A stretch of 14,517 bases of DNA from an uncultured Pedobacter sp. (GTDB taxonomy: Bacteria > Bacteroidota > Bacteroidia > Sphingobacteriales > Sphingobacteriaceae): NCBI GenBank assembly GCA_938008555.1, contig CALLKE010000100.1, positions 1 through 14,517 on the forward strand, written 5' to 3'. The translations under genes and the position numbers were made by a program. A model generated the notes under the pieces. That model was not told the DNA's origin and ran no database searches. It saw only the letters and a list, made by a program, of their open reading frames with translations. Positions 1 through 4,205 of this stretch are shown here, piece after piece. How positions within the stretch are numbered: position 1 is the first letter of the stretch; every line of letters starts with the position of its first letter.

Positions 1-671
1 AAACCCCTGCAGTAGATTTAGATATCCAAGGAAAGTATCTTCGTACTCTTGGATTACAGAAAGACACTGATGGAACAATTTTTGCTATTTTGAGAATGTC
101 TGATGGGCCTTATGGTTCTGGAAGCTATTACCCATACTTTGCCAAAAAAGATACAAACGGTAAATGGAGTTATGTAGATAAAAAATTGTGGCTAGGAAGT
201 TCAAATAGTAATACTCTAATTGTAAATCCTGATGATTTTAGTCCTCCTTCTCCTCGATTACAAGATCAAAAGTTTGTGGTGTACGATGATAGTTTTGGTG
301 TTAAAATTGCTTTAGCTGCTAGTATTAACGGGCTAGATTGGAATGTTCTTAATGTAGGCGGCAAGCCTAAAGAATTACTTCCTTCTGAAAAAGCAAAAGA
401 CAACCCACAGTTTATGTCTGCTGTAAAAACACCAAATGCAACACACATTATTTATGCAAATTGGTCAAATTCAGAAGCATCGGCAACTAATCTTGTACAT
501 CTGTATTCTGAAAATGGAGAAGATTTTTGTGTTTTGGACTCAAATTCAGCTACAATGAATGGGGCAAAAGGGACTACACTTTACTACGATGCCGACAATA
601 AAGAGGTGCATGCAGTAACTAATGGAAAACATCTTGCTTTCAAGGATCAGAAATTTTCATGTCCAAAATAA
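1..671 (+). CDS. Partial beta-propeller-like protein (3' end only)
   Basis: The reading frame is open from the left edge (first full codon at 3) to TAA at 669-671, so about 222 C-terminal residues are visible and the true start lies outside the window. An internal TTG at 90 is unlikely to be the start because coding continues upstream. The sequence is rich in Gly, Asn, Ser and aromatic residues in short alternating strands. It includes an Asp-box-like SINGLDW, and YANWSN and LYSENGEDF segments, a style seen in sialidase or BNR and glycosidase-like beta-propellers. No membrane segment is visible. A role in glycan binding or cleavage is inference only; it could instead be an unrelated beta-rich virion or secreted protein. 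The last 13 bases overlap the next small gene. Confidence 0.55.
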   Translation, partial: TPAVDLDIQGKYLRTLGLQKDTDGTIFAILRMSDGPYGSGSYYPYFAKKDTNGKWSYVDKKLWLGSSNSNTLIVNPDDFSPPSPRLQDQKFVVYDDSFGVKIALAASINGLDWNVLNVGGKPKELLPSEKAKDNPQFMSAVKTPNATHIIYANWSNSEASATNLVHLYSENGEDFCVLDSNSATMNGAKGTTLYYDADNKEVHAVTNGKHLAFKDQKFSCPK

Positions 672-811
672 TTAGTGTAGAATCTTATGTAGATTTAAAT
701 AAAGTGCTTGTACTTTATCCTTTCGGGAAGTTACTTCACTTTAGAACAGGGAAAAATAGTTGGGTGGGGTTGTATAATCGTGTACAATTTCATTGGAAAG
801 ACAGGCTCTAA
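659..811 (+). CDS. Small 50-residue protein of unknown function
   Basis: An ATG at 659 overlaps the end of the preceding gene by 13 bases and opens a 50-codon frame ending in TAA at 809-811. The product begins MSKIISVESYVDLNKV and ends RVQFHWKDRL. It is basic and aromatic-rich, with no signal peptide, membrane helix or Cys motif. A weak AAGGA lies about 13 bases upstream of the ATG, so expression would probably rely on translational coupling with the upstream gene. The balanced composition looks coding rather than random. No family was recognised. Confidence 0.5.
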   Translation: MSKIISVESYVDLNKVLVLYPFGKLLHFRTGKNSWVGLYNRVQFHWKDRL

Positions 812-877
812 TGACGATTAGGGATAAGCAGTAAGATTCCCGTTGTAAGATACGGATATCGGCGAAGTTCTGCAAAC

Positions 878-912
878 AGACTACTTGGTCGCCTTAGTAG
901 TCTCCTTATTTT
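878..912 (+). terminator. Candidate terminator hairpin before the tRNA array
   Basis: AGACTACT (878-885) and AGTAGTCT (896-903) form a perfect 8-bp stem with a 10-base loop. The stem is followed by CC and then TTATTTT (906-912). The T tract is interrupted, so it may be a weak terminator or simply a structured border between the upstream gene pair and the first tRNA gene. Confidence 0.4.
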
Positions 913-924
913 GAAAGGAATAAA

Positions 925-1001
925 CGGTGTGTGGCGCAGCTTGGTAGCGCAACTGCTTTGGGAGCAGAGGGTCATACGTTCAAATCGTATCATGCCGACC
1001 A
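925..1001 (+). tRNA. tRNA-Pro (anticodon TGG), CCA encoded
   Basis: The cloverleaf has acceptor strands CGGTGTG and CATGCCG, a D-arm with GGTAGCGC, anticodon loop TTTGGGA and discriminator A998, followed by CCA. It closely resembles the bacterial Pro(UGG) layout. The anticodon stem ACTGC/GCAGA has an A-A mismatch at its outermost pair. It is the first tRNA of the array visible here. Confidence 0.93.
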
Positions 1002-1027
1002 TATTATATGAGAAATATAAAAGTTAA

Positions 1028-1117
1028 GGAAGATTTGAATTATTGGTAGATTCAAGCGGATTGCTAATCCGTGGCCGTTGGTTCGACCTCAAGGTTCGAT
1101 TCCTTGATCTTCCGCCA
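1028..1117 (+). tRNA. tRNA-Ser (anticodon GCT), CCA encoded
   Basis: Acceptor strands GGAAGAT and ATCTTCC pair perfectly. The anticodon loop is TTGCTAA, giving GCT, which reads AGC and AGT. A long variable arm (about 17 bases) supports serine identity. The T-arm is CAAGG/CCTTG with a TTCGATT loop, and the discriminator is G1114 followed by CCA. The gene is 90 bases long, as expected for a class II tRNA. Confidence 0.93.
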
Positions 1118-1124
1118 GAATATA

Positions 1125-1218
1125 GGAGAAGTTAGCCGAGTTGGCCTAGCGGCAGTCGCCTTGAAAGCGAAAGGCTCTGGATAAGGGTGTGTGAGTTCGA
1201 ATCTCACCTTCTCCGCCA
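1125..1218 (+). tRNA. tRNA-Ser (anticodon TGA), CCA encoded
   Basis: Acceptor strands GGAGAAG and CTTCTCC pair perfectly. The anticodon loop CTTGAAA gives TGA, reading UCA-type serine codons. A 19-base variable arm holds a short CTCT/AGGG stem. The T-arm is GTGAG/CTCAC, and discriminator G1215 is followed by CCA. The outer pair of the anticodon stem is a G-A mismatch. It starts 7 bases after the previous tRNA. Confidence 0.92.
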
Positions 1219-1429
1219 AGTTACGAACGGGTGGTATGTACTGTGTATCGTAAGCACAAGAGGACCGGGATTCCTGTATCGGCAACACCGATTACTATAT
1301 GATGTGTAGAATTGTACAAATAGCGTAACTGCAGCGTGTGTTATATGCAGTGTCGTGACAGCTTTAGTAGGGAAGTTCGCTAAAGTAGTAAAGAGTGGCG
1401 TTTAGTCGTTATGTTCTTCCTTGATTTTC
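1219..1429 (+). other. 211-bp inter-tRNA spacer, no gene recognised
   Basis: No ORF with a ribosome site and no tRNA were found here. The stretch contains short inverted repeats: ATCGG/CCGAT around a 5-base loop (1278-1292), TTACGA/TCGTAA near its start, and CTTTAG/CTAAAG near 1361-1385. It could be a structured leader or processing region of the tRNA transcript, or the remains of lost genes. Confidence 0.4.
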
Positions 1430-1505
1430 GCGTGCATAGTTTCAATTGGTAAAACTACGGTCTTCCAAACCGAAGTTCGGAGTTCGAGCCTCCGTGCCCG
1501 CACCA
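1430..1505 (+). tRNA. tRNA-Gly (anticodon TCC), CCA encoded
   Basis: The anticodon loop CTTCCAA gives TCC, reading GGA and GGG. The D-arm AGTTT/AAACT and the T-arm GGAG/CTCC with a TTCGAGC loop are sound. Acceptor strands GCGTGCA and TGCCCGC pair except for a T-C mismatch at the fourth pair, where typical Gly tRNAs have G-C. Discriminator A1502 is followed by CCA. Confidence 0.88.
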
Positions 1506-1508
1506 TAT

Positions 1509-1583
1509 AGCCCGTTAGCTCAGAGGTAGAGCACCGCCCTTACAAGGCGTGGGTCGTAGGTTCGATCCCTACACAGGCTACCA
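1509..1583 (+). tRNA. tRNA-Val (anticodon TAC), CCA encoded
   Basis: Anticodon loop CTTACAA gives TAC. The D-arm GCTC/GAGC and T-arm GTAGG/CCTAC are canonical. Acceptor strands AGCCCGT and ACAGGCT pair except for a C-A mismatch at the fifth pair. The outermost anticodon-stem pair is C-T. Discriminator A1580 is followed by CCA. It lies three bases after tRNA-Gly, so the two are surely processed from one transcript. Confidence 0.9.
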
Positions 1584-1588
1584 GTTTA

Positions 1589-1664
<76 letters not shown>

Positions 1665-1679
1665 TATATAAGGAAACAT

Positions 1680-1925
1680 ATGCCAAAAATTATTTGTGGA
1701 AGAAAGTTAATAACTATCCAAAAACAAGGTACAATTTTAGCTGAAGATATTCCTAAAATGACAACAGGGGTTTCCTCTTTAGGATGGTTAATTGCTGGAA
1801 TCGAGGTATTCCATACAGATGAGTATTATGTCAGTACAGATGAGTTTTGTTCAGATATTGACGGTGCAATGCAATTATTCAAACTAAGAACAGGGCTAAA
1901 TGGACGTATTTATATTTGCTCTTGA
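1680..1925 (+). CDS. Hypothetical 81-residue protein inside the tRNA array
   Basis: ATG at 1680 follows an AAGGAAA ribosome site at 1670-1676 at short spacing, so the start is well supported. The product has 81 residues: an N-terminal MPKIICGRKLITIQKQG segment, a small hydrophobic stretch SSLGWLIAGIEVF that is too short and mixed to be a clear membrane helix, then an acidic stretch TDEFCSDIDGAM and the C-terminus GRIYICS. No family was recognised and no catalytic motif is evident. It begins 15 bases after tRNA-Thr and is probably cotranscribed with the tRNAs. Its TGA stop lies inside the -35 box of the next gene's promoter. Confidence 0.7.
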   Translation: MPKIICGRKLITIQKQGTILAEDIPKMTTGVSSLGWLIAGIEVFHTDEYYVSTDEFCSDIDGAMQLFKLRTGLNGRIYICS

Positions 1926-1950
1926 CAGATGTGATATAATATAATATACT
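1922..1950 (+). promoter_or_regulatory. Sigma-70 promoter for the HNH endonuclease gene
   Basis: TTGACA at 1922-1927 is followed after exactly 17 bases by TATACT at 1945-1950. Two more TATAAT-like hexamers (1935-1940 and 1940-1945) lie between them but at poor spacing. Transcription would start near 1957, about 15 bases before the ATG at 1972. The -35 box contains the stop codon of the preceding gene. Confidence 0.8.
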
Positions 1951-1971
1951 AAGATTTACTTTAGCAGTACA

Positions 1972-2442
1972 ATGAAAAGGCACACAGAAAAATATACAAA
2001 AGAAGTATTGGAGGACGCCTGTAAGAATTCAACCAGTATTATGGGTGTACTAAGATATTTAAATATACCAGAAGCTGGTGGAAACCACGCGCATATCAGT
2101 AGAAAGATTAGATCGTTCGGCATAGATACTTCACACTTCTTTAGGTATTCTGGTCAAGGAAGGGTGTCTAATCTAAGACGTTCCAAAGAAAGTGTGCTAC
2201 AATTACGAAATAGTGGCGGGAGACAGAAATCTTATTTACTTCGCCGCGCAATGCTTGAATCAGGAATTGAACTAAAATGTAATATCTGTAGTCAAGGAAA
2301 TAATTGGATGGGGTATCATTTAACACTTGATGTAGATCACAAAAACGATGACTGGCTAGATGACCGACTAGAAAACTTACAGTTTCTTTGTCCAAATTGC
2401 CATAGCCAGAAAACTAGAAATAACGCCCGTGTGACGGAATAG
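1972..2442 (+). CDS. HNH endonuclease (homing-type, free-standing)
   Basis: This 156-residue protein has an N-terminal helix-turn-helix-like region (about residues 8-55, ending GIDTSHF). A C-terminal HNH nuclease domain follows, with zinc-type CxxC pairs at C103/C106 and C140/C143, a V-D-H core at 121-123, N125 and a final C-H at 143-144. This layout is well known in phage HNH enzymes that cut DNA to spread their own gene. It has its own promoter. No clear Shine-Dalgarno precedes the ATG, so the leader is short and initiation may be weak. The last six codons and the TAG stop (2425-2442) are also the 5' acceptor and part of the D-arm of tRNA-Leu. Cleavage target and activity are not shown by the sequence. 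Confidence 0.9.
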   Translation: MKRHTEKYTKEVLEDACKNSTSIMGVLRYLNIPEAGGNHAHISRKIRSFGIDTSHFFRYSGQGRVSNLRRSKESVLQLRNSGGRQKSYLLRRAMLESGIELKCNICSQGNNWMGYHLTLDVDHKNDDWLDDRLENLQFLCPNCHSQKTRNNARVTE

Positions 2443-2501
2443 GCATACGTGTCTGACTTAGAATCAGAATTTTAGGGGTTCGACTCCCTTCTCGGGCACC
2501 A
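2425..2501 (+). tRNA. tRNA-Leu-like (anticodon TAG), short variable loop
   Basis: The anticodon stem TCTGA/TCAGA is perfect, with loop CTTAGAA giving TAG, which reads CUA leucine. The D-arm (TGACGGAATAGG) looks like a leucine tRNA. T-arm AGGGG/CCCTT has a TTCGACT loop, and discriminator A2498 is followed by CCA. Acceptor strands GCCCGTG and CTCGGGC pair except for a T-T mismatch at the sixth pair. The variable region is only 5 bases (ATTTT), whereas bacterial leucine tRNAs have a long arm, so charging by LeuRS is uncertain. The first 18 bases are shared with the end of the HNH gene. Confidence 0.82.
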
Positions 2502-2613
2502 GTTATTGTAAAATGTGAAAAGTACCCTTGAGTGGGTATACGTTTCAGAGCGTGAAAGCGGGTAGTTGAAAATGTAACGGACCCGAGTGATTTCTGATAC
2601 ACTTATAGTTTAT
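2502..2613 (+). other. Inter-tRNA spacer with small hairpins
   Basis: No ORF or tRNA is seen. TACCC/GGGTA with a 6-base loop (2523-2538) and CGGGT/ACCCG with a 17-base loop (2559-2585) are two adjacent stem-loops. They may be processing signals or remnants of decayed genes. Confidence 0.35.
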
Positions 2614-2688
2614 TGTAAGTTAGCTCAGTGGTAGAGTAGCGGCCCGATAAGCCGTTGGTCATTGGTTCAAATCCAGTACTTACAACCA
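2614..2688 (+). tRNA. tRNA-Ile (anticodon GAT), C at position 33
   Basis: Acceptor strands TGTAAGT and ACTTACA pair perfectly. The anticodon stem GCGGC/GCCGT encloses loop CCGATAA, giving GAT in standard register. Position 33, nearly always T, is C here. The T-arm ATTGG/CCAGT has a TTCAAAT loop, and discriminator A2685 is followed by CCA. The fold is otherwise convincing. Confidence 0.88.
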
Positions 2689-2697
2689 AAGTTTTAT

Positions 2698-2773
2698 TCC
2701 GAGATAGCTCAGTCGGTAGAGCGGTGCCCTGAAAAGGCATGCGTCGAAGGTTCAAGCCCTTCTCTTGGAGCCA
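2698..2773 (+). tRNA. tRNA-Phe (anticodon GAA), CCA encoded
   Basis: Acceptor strands TCCGAGA and TCTTGGA pair fully, counting one G-T. D-arm GCTC/GAGC, anticodon stem GTGCC/GGCAT with loop CTGAAAA (GAA), and T-arm GAAGG/CCCTT with loop TTCAAGC are all sound. The discriminator is G2770 rather than the A usual for phenylalanine tRNAs, followed by CCA. Confidence 0.9.
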
Positions 2774-2919
2774 GTTTAGTTGTGCAAAATGTACCATAGT
2801 GATATGCGTATGCTAAAATTGATATCTGCTACGAACTGTCGATTGTGTCGTAGAGTTACAGTGTATTACTAAAAGTTAAATCGACTGCACAGTACGCAAC
2901 TAATTTATTACGGGCTGTG
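2774..2919 (+). other. Spacer enclosed by long-range inverted repeats
   Basis: No ORF or tRNA is recognised. TTAGTTGTG (2776-2784) can pair with CGCAACTAA (2895-2903), counting one G-T pair, bracketing almost the whole spacer. Inside are CTACGA/TCGTAG (2829-2834 and 2848-2853) and GTCGAT/ATCGAC (2838-2843 and 2880-2885), which compete with each other. It may be a structured RNA segment of the tRNA transcript. Confidence 0.4.
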
Positions 2920-2987
2920 GGACTGCTTGGGGTGGTCGCTGCACTTGCAATGCAGATAGCAGGAGGGTTCGATGCCCTCATAGTCCA
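2920..2987 (+). tRNA. Degenerate tRNA-Ala-like gene (anticodon TGC)
   Basis: A perfect anticodon stem CTGCA/TGCAG with loop CTTGCAA (TGC) and a perfect T-arm GAGGG/CCCTC with loop TTCGATG support a tRNA. Only 12 bases separate the acceptor from the anticodon stem (usually about 19), so the D-arm is truncated. Acceptor GGACTGC/ATAGTCC ends in a G-T and a C-A pair. The third pair is A-T rather than the G-T that alanyl-tRNA synthetase recognises. The 3' end reads ACAA, so CCA is not encoded, unlike every other tRNA here. It may be decaying or may have a non-standard role. Confidence 0.6.
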
Positions 2988-2999
2988 CAATTATTTTAA

Positions 3000-3048
3000 T
3001 AGCGTCAATGTCCTTGTTGTGTTAAAATCGCGTAACAAGATGACGCTA
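3000..3048 (+). repeat. Nested inverted repeat upstream of the DUF4326 gene
   Basis: TAGCGTCA (3000-3007) matches TGACGCTA (3041-3048) as a perfect 8-bp inverted repeat. Inside it, CTTGTT (3013-3018) and AACAAG (3034-3039) form a second stem that can extend by wobble pairs. The central loop contains TGTTAAAAT (3020-3028), an extended -10-like element with no good -35. It could be an operator around a promoter or a folded 5' leader, ending 20 bases before the ATG. Confidence 0.5.
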
Positions 3049-3067
3049 AAAATTCGCAGGAGATAAT

Positions 3068-3364
3068 ATGCCTCGTGTGTTAAATAAAAAAGTAGATGGC
3101 GTACCAGTGAATGCTATCTATGTTGGTAGGCCTACAAAATGGGGTAACCCTTTTTCACATTTTAATGGTACATTGGCTATGTATCGTACAAACAGTCTTA
3201 AAGAATCAATCGACCAGTACAAAATATGGATTGATAATATTTTAGAAAAAGACCCAAGTGCGCTTCAACGCCTGCAAAAAGAACTTAAAGGTAAAGACTT
3301 AGTTTGTTGGTGTGCTCCAAAAGCATGTCATGCAGATTATTTATTATATTTAGCAAATCAATAA
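3068..3364 (+). CDS. DUF4326-family protein
   Basis: ATG at 3068 follows AGGAG (3058-3062) at 5-base spacing. The 98-residue product shows the two hallmark segments of DUF4326: an N-terminal YVGRPTKWGNPF (18-29) and a C-terminal LKGKDLVCWCAPKACHADYL (73-92) with C80, C82, C87, H88 and D90. The family occurs in many phages and in bacteria and its biochemical role is not settled. The Cys/His cluster suggests metal binding or redox-sensitive chemistry, which is inference. Length is typical. It sits inside the tRNA array between the Ala-like and Lys tRNAs, preceded by a nested inverted repeat and followed after 17 bases by a tiny ORF with its own ribosome site. Confidence 0.85.
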   Translation: MPRVLNKKVDGVPVNAIYVGRPTKWGNPFSHFNGTLAMYRTNSLKESIDQYKIWIDNILEKDPSALQRLQKELKGKDLVCWCAPKACHADYLLYLANQ

Positions 3365-3381
3365 TTTTAGGAGAAATAGCC

Positions 3382-3438
3382 ATGTGTTATACAAGTTATA
3401 CCCTTGGCTTCGGTAAACCAAATACTACCGAAGTCTAA
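3382..3438 (+). CDS. Possible 18-residue micropeptide before tRNA-Lys
   Basis: ATG at 3382 follows AGGAG (3370-3374) at 7-base spacing. It opens an 18-codon frame, MCYTSYTLGFGKPNTTEV, ending TAA at 3436-3438. The ribosome site is as good as those of the large genes. The coding DNA also forms a strong hairpin that runs into tRNA-Lys, so it could be a translated leader that affects folding or processing of the tRNA, or a chance ORF. Confidence 0.4.
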   Translation: MCYTSYTLGFGKPNTTEV

Positions 3439-3444
3439 AAGGGT
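3400..3444 (+). other. Two-part hairpin abutting tRNA-Lys
   Basis: CTTCGGTA (3408-3415) and TACCGAAG (3426-3433) form a perfect 8-bp stem with a 10-base loop. ACCCTT (3400-3405) and AAGGGT (3439-3444) extend it, and the last four bases GGGT are the first four of the tRNA-Lys acceptor. The hairpin would therefore compete with the tRNA fold. No T tract follows, so it is not a standard terminator. Confidence 0.5.
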
Positions 3445-3515
3445 CGGTAGTTTAAAGGCGGAACAGTTGGCTTTTAACCAACACGGAAAGGGTTCGATTC
3501 CCTTCCGGCCCACCA
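3441..3515 (+). tRNA. tRNA-Lys (anticodon TTT), CCA encoded
   Basis: Acceptor strands GGGTCGG and CCGGCCC pair fully, counting one T-G. The anticodon stem GTTGG/CCAAC is perfect around loop CTTTTAA (TTT). T-arm AAGGG/CCCTT has a TTCGATT loop, and discriminator A3512 is followed by CCA. Its 5' bases can pair instead with an upstream hairpin arm. Confidence 0.93.
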
Positions 3516-3551
3516 AGCGACTAGAACGCTTAATAATCTAAAAGATTTTAT

Positions 3552-3629
3552 ACGTCCTTAACTCAGCGGAATCAGAGTATTTCCCTACGAAGGAAAGAGT
3601 CGGGAGTTCGAATCTCTCAGGGCGTGCCA
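3552..3629 (+). tRNA. tRNA-Arg (anticodon ACG), CCA encoded
   Basis: Acceptor strands ACGTCCT and AGGGCGT pair fully, counting one T-G. D-arm ACTC/GAGT, a perfect anticodon stem TTTCC/GGAAA with loop CTACGAA (ACG) and T-arm GGGAG/CTCTC are sound. Discriminator G3626 is followed by CCA. A34 would need deamination to inosine by the host enzyme to read CGC and CGA. Confidence 0.92.
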
Positions 3630-3641
3630 ATATTGCTTTCC

Positions 3642-3752
3642 TGCGGAATATTCTATACAGTTCCTTCATTCGCTGTACAGCGAATAACCCATAAGGCATC
3701 CGACCGGCTTCATAAGCCGGGGTTAAGCGTTCGAGTCGCTTTCCCGCAACCA
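3642..3752 (+). tRNA. Aberrant tRNA-Met-like gene (anticodon CAT)
   Basis: The 3' half is convincing: anticodon stem CCGGC/GCCGG (3704-3720) with loop TTCATAA, a perfect T-arm AAGCG/CGCTT (3725-3741) with loop TTCGAGT, acceptor strand TCCCGCA (3742-3748), discriminator A3749 and CCA. No 5' acceptor strand lies at normal distance. The best match is TGCGGAA at 3642-3648, which pairs at six of seven positions. It is 55 bases from the anticodon stem instead of about 19, an excess of about 36 bases that includes an 18-bp palindrome. It may be an interrupted gene, a pseudogene, or a tRNA needing unusual processing. CAT could mean Met or, after lysidine modification, Ile. Confidence 0.6.
3668..3685 (+). 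repeat. Perfect 18-bp palindrome inside the tRNA-Met-like gene
   Basis: ATTCGCTGTACAGCGAAT reads the same on both strands with no central spacer. Upstream TACAG (3656-3660) can also pair with CTGTA (3673-3677). It lies in the extra DNA separating the putative 5' and 3' halves of the Met-like tRNA. A dimeric protein-binding site, nuclease target or insertion scar are all possible. Confidence 0.85.
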
Positions 3753-3831
3753 ATCAAGATAACTATTGTGTATGAAAAAGTTATCGCCGCCAAATGGCCC
3801 CGTCAGGAACGGTTAAGTGAAATTACATATG

Positions 3832-3909
3832 TGCCTGTTGGCTGAGTGGACGAAAGCAACGGATTGCAAACCCGTAAAATCGTCGGTTCGAATCCGACAC
3901 AGGTGTCCA
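3832..3909 (+). tRNA. tRNA-Cys (anticodon GCA), CCA encoded
   Basis: Anticodon loop TTGCAAA gives GCA, and T73 (3906), a cysteine identity base, precedes CCA. T-arm GTCGG/CCGAC is perfect with loop TTCGAAT, and D-arm GCT/AGC is present. Acceptor TGCCTGT/ACAGGTG has two wobble pairs at its end (T-G, G-T). The innermost anticodon-stem pair is an A-C mismatch. Confidence 0.88.
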
Positions 3910-3916
3910 AATTTAC

Positions 3917-3993
3917 GCACTGGTAGCTCAATCGGTAGAGCGTCGGCCTCCAAAGCCGTAAGATTGCGGTTCAAGTCCGTACTGGTTGCGCCA
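3917..3993 (+). tRNA. tRNA-Trp (anticodon CCA), bulged acceptor stem
   Basis: Anticodon stem TCGGC/GCCGT encloses loop CTCCAAA (CCA), D-arm GCTC/GAGC is canonical, T-arm TGCGG/CCGTA has loop TTCAAGT, and discriminator G3990, as in bacterial Trp tRNAs, precedes CCA. The 3' acceptor strand CTGGTTGC has eight bases, so pairing with GCACTGG requires one bulged T. It is the last tRNA before the packaging genes. Confidence 0.85.
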
Positions 3994-4152
3994 TAATAAA
4001 GCGCCAGCTTTAGGCTGTCGCCAAACAAGACGTAGTCGCATGTTTGCGTCTACTGCCAGTTTCTCAGGGATGGGAAATTCTTCGTGATGATATGCCTACG
4101 AAGTAAAATAAAATACGTTCCGAGTGACACACGTAAATTGTCAAATATTCTT
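3994..4152 (+). other. Spacer between tRNA array and packaging genes
   Basis: No convincing ORF is present. A neat hairpin lies just after tRNA-Trp: GCG plus CAGC pairing with GCTG plus CGC around a TTTAG loop (4001-4021), with one C-T mismatch and no T tract. CTTCGT/ACGAAG (4080-4085 and 4098-4103) is another. No sigma-70 promoter of good spacing was seen. Confidence 0.45.
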
Positions 4153-4183
4153 AGCTTCCAGCCGTAAGGCTTGGAGGCTTTTT
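4153..4183 (+). terminator. Rho-independent terminator upstream of the terminase genes
   Basis: AGCTTCCA plus GCC (4153-4163) pairs with GGC, a bulged T, and TGGAGGCT (4168-4179) around a GTAA loop, followed by TTTTT and then GCGTTTT. It probably ends the tRNA-array transcript. Only 22 bases separate it from the next ATG, leaving no room for a full promoter between them. Confidence 0.85.
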
Positions 4184-4196
4184 GCGTTTTCAAATT

Positions 4197-4200
4197 GGAG
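4197..4200 (+). promoter_or_regulatory. Ribosome binding site fixing the 4206 start
   Basis: GGAG at 4197-4200 lies 5 bases before ATG at 4206. The in-frame TTG at 4182 lies in the terminator T tract and has no ribosome site, so the shorter protein is preferred. Confidence 0.8.
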
Positions 4201-4205
4201 AAGTA

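Noticed and set aside
771..778. TATAAT at 773-778 as a promoter for the tRNA array
   Set aside because: No -35-like hexamer at 16-18 bases, no proper TGN extension, and it lies inside the 50-codon frame.
1219..1429. Hidden tRNA or CRISPR-like repeat in the long spacer
   Set aside because: No T-arm signature, no CCA end and no regularly spaced repeats were found.
3668..3685. Palindrome as a LexA/SOS box because of CTGT and ACAG
   Set aside because: The SOS box needs 8 bases between CTGT and ACAG; here they are adjacent.
4182..4205. TTG start adding eight residues to the small terminase candidate
   Set aside because: It lies in the terminator T tract with no ribosome site, while ATG 4206 has GGAG at ideal spacing.
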